Assembly (NCBI GenBank): GCA_030692515.1
Contig: JAUXZS010000024.1
Span: forward strand, 186,001-250,000
Source of the DNA: Bacteroidota bacterium
GTDB taxonomy: Bacteria > Bacteroidota > Bacteroidia > B-17B0 > Aurantibacillaceae
Direction of reading: 5' to 3'
DNA: 64,000 nucleotides
The position numbers and the translations under genes were made by a program. The notes below the pieces were generated by a model, which saw nothing but the letters and a program-made list of their open reading frames with translations, was not told the DNA's origin and made no database searches. Below, piece by piece: positions 61,575 through 64,000 of this stretch (positions are counted from its first letter, which is position 1; every line of letters begins with the position of its first letter).

Positions 61575-62822
61575 ATGCTAAAGCGTCTTCTATTTTCTGT
61601 TATTATCATTCTAATCCTTTCTTCATGTAGCATTTTCAAGGCTCTCAAAGTTGCTAAAAGGCTCGGTAAAAGCACAATTACCGCAAAAGAGTATATGACC
61701 GTGTCAAAATTTGAATACGAAAACGGGCATATATTTATTAAAACAAAAATCCAAAATCAAAATTTCGAATCCAATTTTATTTTTGATACGGGTGCAGGAA
61801 CCACCGTTTCTCCTGAATTATCTAAAAAAATAGATTTTAAAAAAATAACCCTAAAAGGAGATATTGATAGCAAGGATCCATTACAAAAATCATTTCCAAT
61901 GATAGATAGTTTGTTTATTGGTAATATTAAGTTTTTAAAAACAGGAGCTGTGGAAGTTGAACCTTCAAAAATTACAGACCCAAGATGTAAATCCTTTGAT
62001 GGTATAATAGGTGCTAATATTTTGAAAAATTCTATATGGCAGATAAACTATGAAACTAAGGAGCTTATGGTCGCAGATAAGCTAAGTAAATTGAATAATA
62101 TAAATGACGCTATCAAAATTCCGTTTACCCCGGCTTCAATAACCGGAAGCCCAATATTAAGTATTGTATTGAATGATAGCTTAACAATGAATTGGATTTT
62201 AGATACAGGGTTTAATGGTTTTATTACATTCTCAAACGCAGACAAAGATATTTTCTTAAAAAAAATTCCGAAAAAAGATATTGTATCTAATTACAGTCTA
62301 GGGTATAATACAATTTACGGCAAAGATACTTCAACAGCCATAGCTTATCTTTTAAATGCATCCCTTAACATAGGAGAACATAATTTTTCAAACGTGCCAG
62401 TAACGTTTGGGAAATACAAAAACATTAGCAGGAAAAAAAATGGAGTAATAGGAAATAAATTTTTAGAAAATTTTATTGTAACAATCGACTGGAAAGAAAA
62501 CTACATCTACCTATTACCAATACAAAGTCATCAACTTCCACACAACCAAGTAAGTTATGGAATCAATTATGGATTTGAAAACGGCAAATTAATAGTAGGA
62601 GCCATTTGGAAAAATTCAGATGCCGAAAAACAAGGGATTAAAATTGGGGATCAAATAACCCAATTTAATGGGAAAAAGGCAATTGAAATTTCTCAAAAAG
62701 AAATTTGTAATTTTTTTGATGGAAACACTACTTTGATGGATGGTCAAACACTGAATATAACAATACTAAAAAAAAACTTTGAGGTAAATTACACGTTAAA
62801 AGCATACAACTTATTTCAATAG
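61575..62822 (+). CDS. Aspartyl protease-like lipoprotein with PDZ domain
   Basis: The ATG at 61575 gives the signal and lipobox 'MLKRLLFSVIIILILSSCS' (415 aa). Two retropepsin-like halves: 'NFIFDTGAGTTVSPEL' (about 68) and 'MNWILDTGFNGFITFS' (about 200), so both DTG catalytic motifs are present in one chain. A PDZ domain follows at about 330-415 ('SDAEKQGIKIGDQITQFNGK'). Probably a periplasmic protease of the Bacteroidota aspartyl-protease/PDZ family. Confidence 0.82.
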   Translation: MLKRLLFSVIIILILSSCSIFKALKVAKRLGKSTITAKEYMTVSKFEYENGHIFIKTKIQNQNFESNFIFDTGAGTTVSPELSKKIDFKKITLKGDIDSKDPLQKSFPMIDSLFIGNIKFLKTGAVEVEPSKITDPRCKSFDGIIGANILKNSIWQINYETKELMVADKLSKLNNINDAIKIPFTPASITGSPILSIVLNDSLTMNWILDTGFNGFITFSNADKDIFLKKIPKKDIVSNYSLGYNTIYGKDTSTAIAYLLNASLNIGEHNFSNVPVTFGKYKNISRKKNGVIGNKFLENFIVTIDWKENYIYLLPIQSHQLPHNQVSYGINYGFENGKLIVGAIWKNSDAEKQGIKIGDQITQFNGKKAIEISQKEICNFFDGNTTLMDGQTLNITILKKNFEVNYTLKAYNLFQ

Positions 62823-62906
62823 GATATTCTATTCAGGATAGTTGAATCAATGCTCTTTAAATAAAGACAAGCTACTTTTTACCGTTAATTTTTATACTTT
62901 AGTAGA

Positions 62907-64000
62907 ATGAAAAAATTACAATGGATATTCATTATCTTTTCCATATGTGTAAGTGTAGCCCGTTCACAAACAAGTAATATTGATTCTTTAAAAGAGTGTT
63001 TGAGAACACTTGATGTGAATGATACCAATAAAGTAAATCTTCTGCATAAAATAGGGTACTTTTATTCTGCAACTTCTACTGACACAGCTATGAAGTATGC
63101 AAATCGGGAGATTTTGTTGGCGAAAGAACTTAAGTTTCAAAAAGGAATCGCCCAGAGTTATTTGCTGATTGGTATGATATATCAGTATAAAAATATTTAT
63201 GAAGATGCTTTAAAATATTATTTACTCTCCTTAAAAACAAGCGAACAAACGGGTGATAAAAAAGCAATGGCGAATGCTATGGTTGGCGTTGGCTTAATAT
63301 ACCAAAACACAGGAGATGCACAAAAGGCCATCGATTATTATATGAAGGCTTTAAAAATAAGGGAGACAATAAATGATAAGCCCGGTATAATGGCTTGTTT
63401 AAATAATCTATCAGGTCTATATTATTACAGAGGTGATAGAAAAAAAGCTAAAGAATACATTTTTCGCTGCTTGAAAATTGGCGAAGAGATTGGTAATAAA
63501 AATGGAATCGCAGCGAGTTTAAACGGAATTGCGAGCATTTCTTTGGAAGAAGGCGATTTGCCTAAAGCCCTCGAATATTTTCAAAAAGCATTGCAAGTAC
63601 ACGAGAAAATAAATAACAGTTATGATGTAGCAATGGTTTCAAATAATATTGGTCAGGTGTATTTTAAAATGCGAAATTATAAGGAAGCATTAAACTGGTA
63701 CGAAAAATCTTTAAGCGTAGCTCAAAAGTATAACATTCTTGAATTAGCTGTAGACGCTAAAGAAGGGCTATCACAGGTTTACGAAAAAACCGGGAATTAT
63801 ACACTTGCTTATAGATATCATAAAGAATATTCTACGTTAAAGGATAGCATGCTCACGATACAAACTCATAATCAAATTCTTGAAATGGGGACTAAATATG
63901 AATCGGAAAAAAAGCAAAAGGAAATTGAATTATTAAATAAAGATCGCGAGAAACAAACAGCCCTTGCTGAAGCCGAAAATAGGAAAAACAATATCATCAT
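62907..64000 (+). CDS. TPR-repeat signalling protein (3' truncated by window)
   Basis: It starts with a signal peptide 'MKKLQWIFIIFSICVSVARSQ'. Then at least six tetratricopeptide repeats ('AMANAMVGVGLIYQNTGDAQKAIDYYMKALKIRE', 'GIAASLNGIASISLEEGDLPKALEYFQKALQVHE', 'VAMVSNNIGQVYFKMRNYKEALNWYEKSL') and a charged coiled coil at the window edge ('KEIELLNKDREKQTALAEAE'). Bacteroidota proteins of this layout usually continue with a TM helix and a histidine-kinase or LuxR domain. That part lies outside the window. Confidence 0.8.
   Translation, partial: MKKLQWIFIIFSICVSVARSQTSNIDSLKECLRTLDVNDTNKVNLLHKIGYFYSATSTDTAMKYANREILLAKELKFQKGIAQSYLLIGMIYQYKNIYEDALKYYLLSLKTSEQTGDKKAMANAMVGVGLIYQNTGDAQKAIDYYMKALKIRETINDKPGIMACLNNLSGLYYYRGDRKKAKEYIFRCLKIGEEIGNKNGIAASLNGIASISLEEGDLPKALEYFQKALQVHEKINNSYDVAMVSNNIGQVYFKMRNYKEALNWYEKSLSVAQKYNILELAVDAKEGLSQVYEKTGNYTLAYRYHKEYSTLKDSMLTIQTHNQILEMGTKYESEKKQKEIELLNKDREKQTALAEAENRKNNII

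Noticed and set aside
1-64000. CRISPR arrays and rRNA operons
   Set aside because: No regularly spaced repeats of 24-40 nt with unique spacers and no rRNA sequence were seen.

Overview
The window is AT-rich chromosomal DNA of a Bacteroidota bacterium. The evidence is a TamB C-terminus, L25 and PRPP synthetase genes, CarboxypepD_reg-like/TonB receptor proteins, a DUF6660-type protein, DUF6787-like and DUF7793/STAS-like small proteins, A-rich leaders with no Shine-Dalgarno sequence, and promoters of the Bacteroidota type (TTTG, about 20 nt, TAnnTTTG). I cannot name the genus.

Layout. (1) 1-8.3 kb is core chromosome: partial tamB, a 7-TM protein, a KefB-type antiporter, an outer-membrane protein, small exported proteins, rplY and prs. 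(2) A tRNA-Leu(CAA) gene at 8495-8578 is the left junction of a large integrated element. The first large serine recombinase (LSR1) abuts it and its reading frame runs antisense into the tRNA. (3) 10.1-30.7 kb is cargo: stress-type small genes (STAS-like, SnoaL-like, DoxX, an extradiol dioxygenase), MarR regulators with GTTTAAAC palindromes near them, and two complete RND efflux operons, each with its own TetR regulator and recognisable operators. (4) 30.9-49.0 kb has visibly higher GC, is tightly packed and all plus-strand. It starts with an XRE/ImmA-like regulator and a second XRE protein, two small HTH paralogues and two copies of one promoter. A long series of small virion-like and membrane proteins follows: LEA14-like, transglutaminase-like, glycine-zipper, a putative jelly-roll major capsid protein with its own terminator, putative minor capsid proteins, a coiled-coil protein, an annexin-like repeat protein and a peptidoglycan-binding protein. 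After them come a lysis cassette (amidase, YkuD-like enzyme, holin-like, single-gene spanin-like), a spike-like protein, C5 and N6A DNA methyltransferases and a RadA-like ATPase. No terminase, portal, tape-measure or tail gene is present. I read this as an ~18 kb tailless (PRD1/PM2/FLiP-style) prophage, probably not described as such; it is the main discovery candidate. (5) 49.1-52.7 kb is a metal-handling cargo module (DUF6660-like, TonB receptor, CDF exporter). (6) At 52.94 kb a second, related recombinase module (LSR2 plus the same small partner gene) begins with the same GGTAC junction and the same terminator hairpin, so two related elements appear to lie in tandem. (7) 55.3-64 kb holds small hypothetical proteins, a NarL-type two-component system, an alpha/beta hydrolase, a tandem pair of unknown 145-aa paralogues, an aspartyl-protease/PDZ lipoprotein and the start of a TPR protein cut by the window edge. 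The right end of the second element was not found.

How it fits together: the recombinases explain integration at tRNA-Leu. The regulators, pumps and metal genes look like fitness cargo. The 30.9-49.0 kb block looks like a self-contained virus genome carried within or making up part of the island. Functional calls rest on motifs read by eye; no database search was run.
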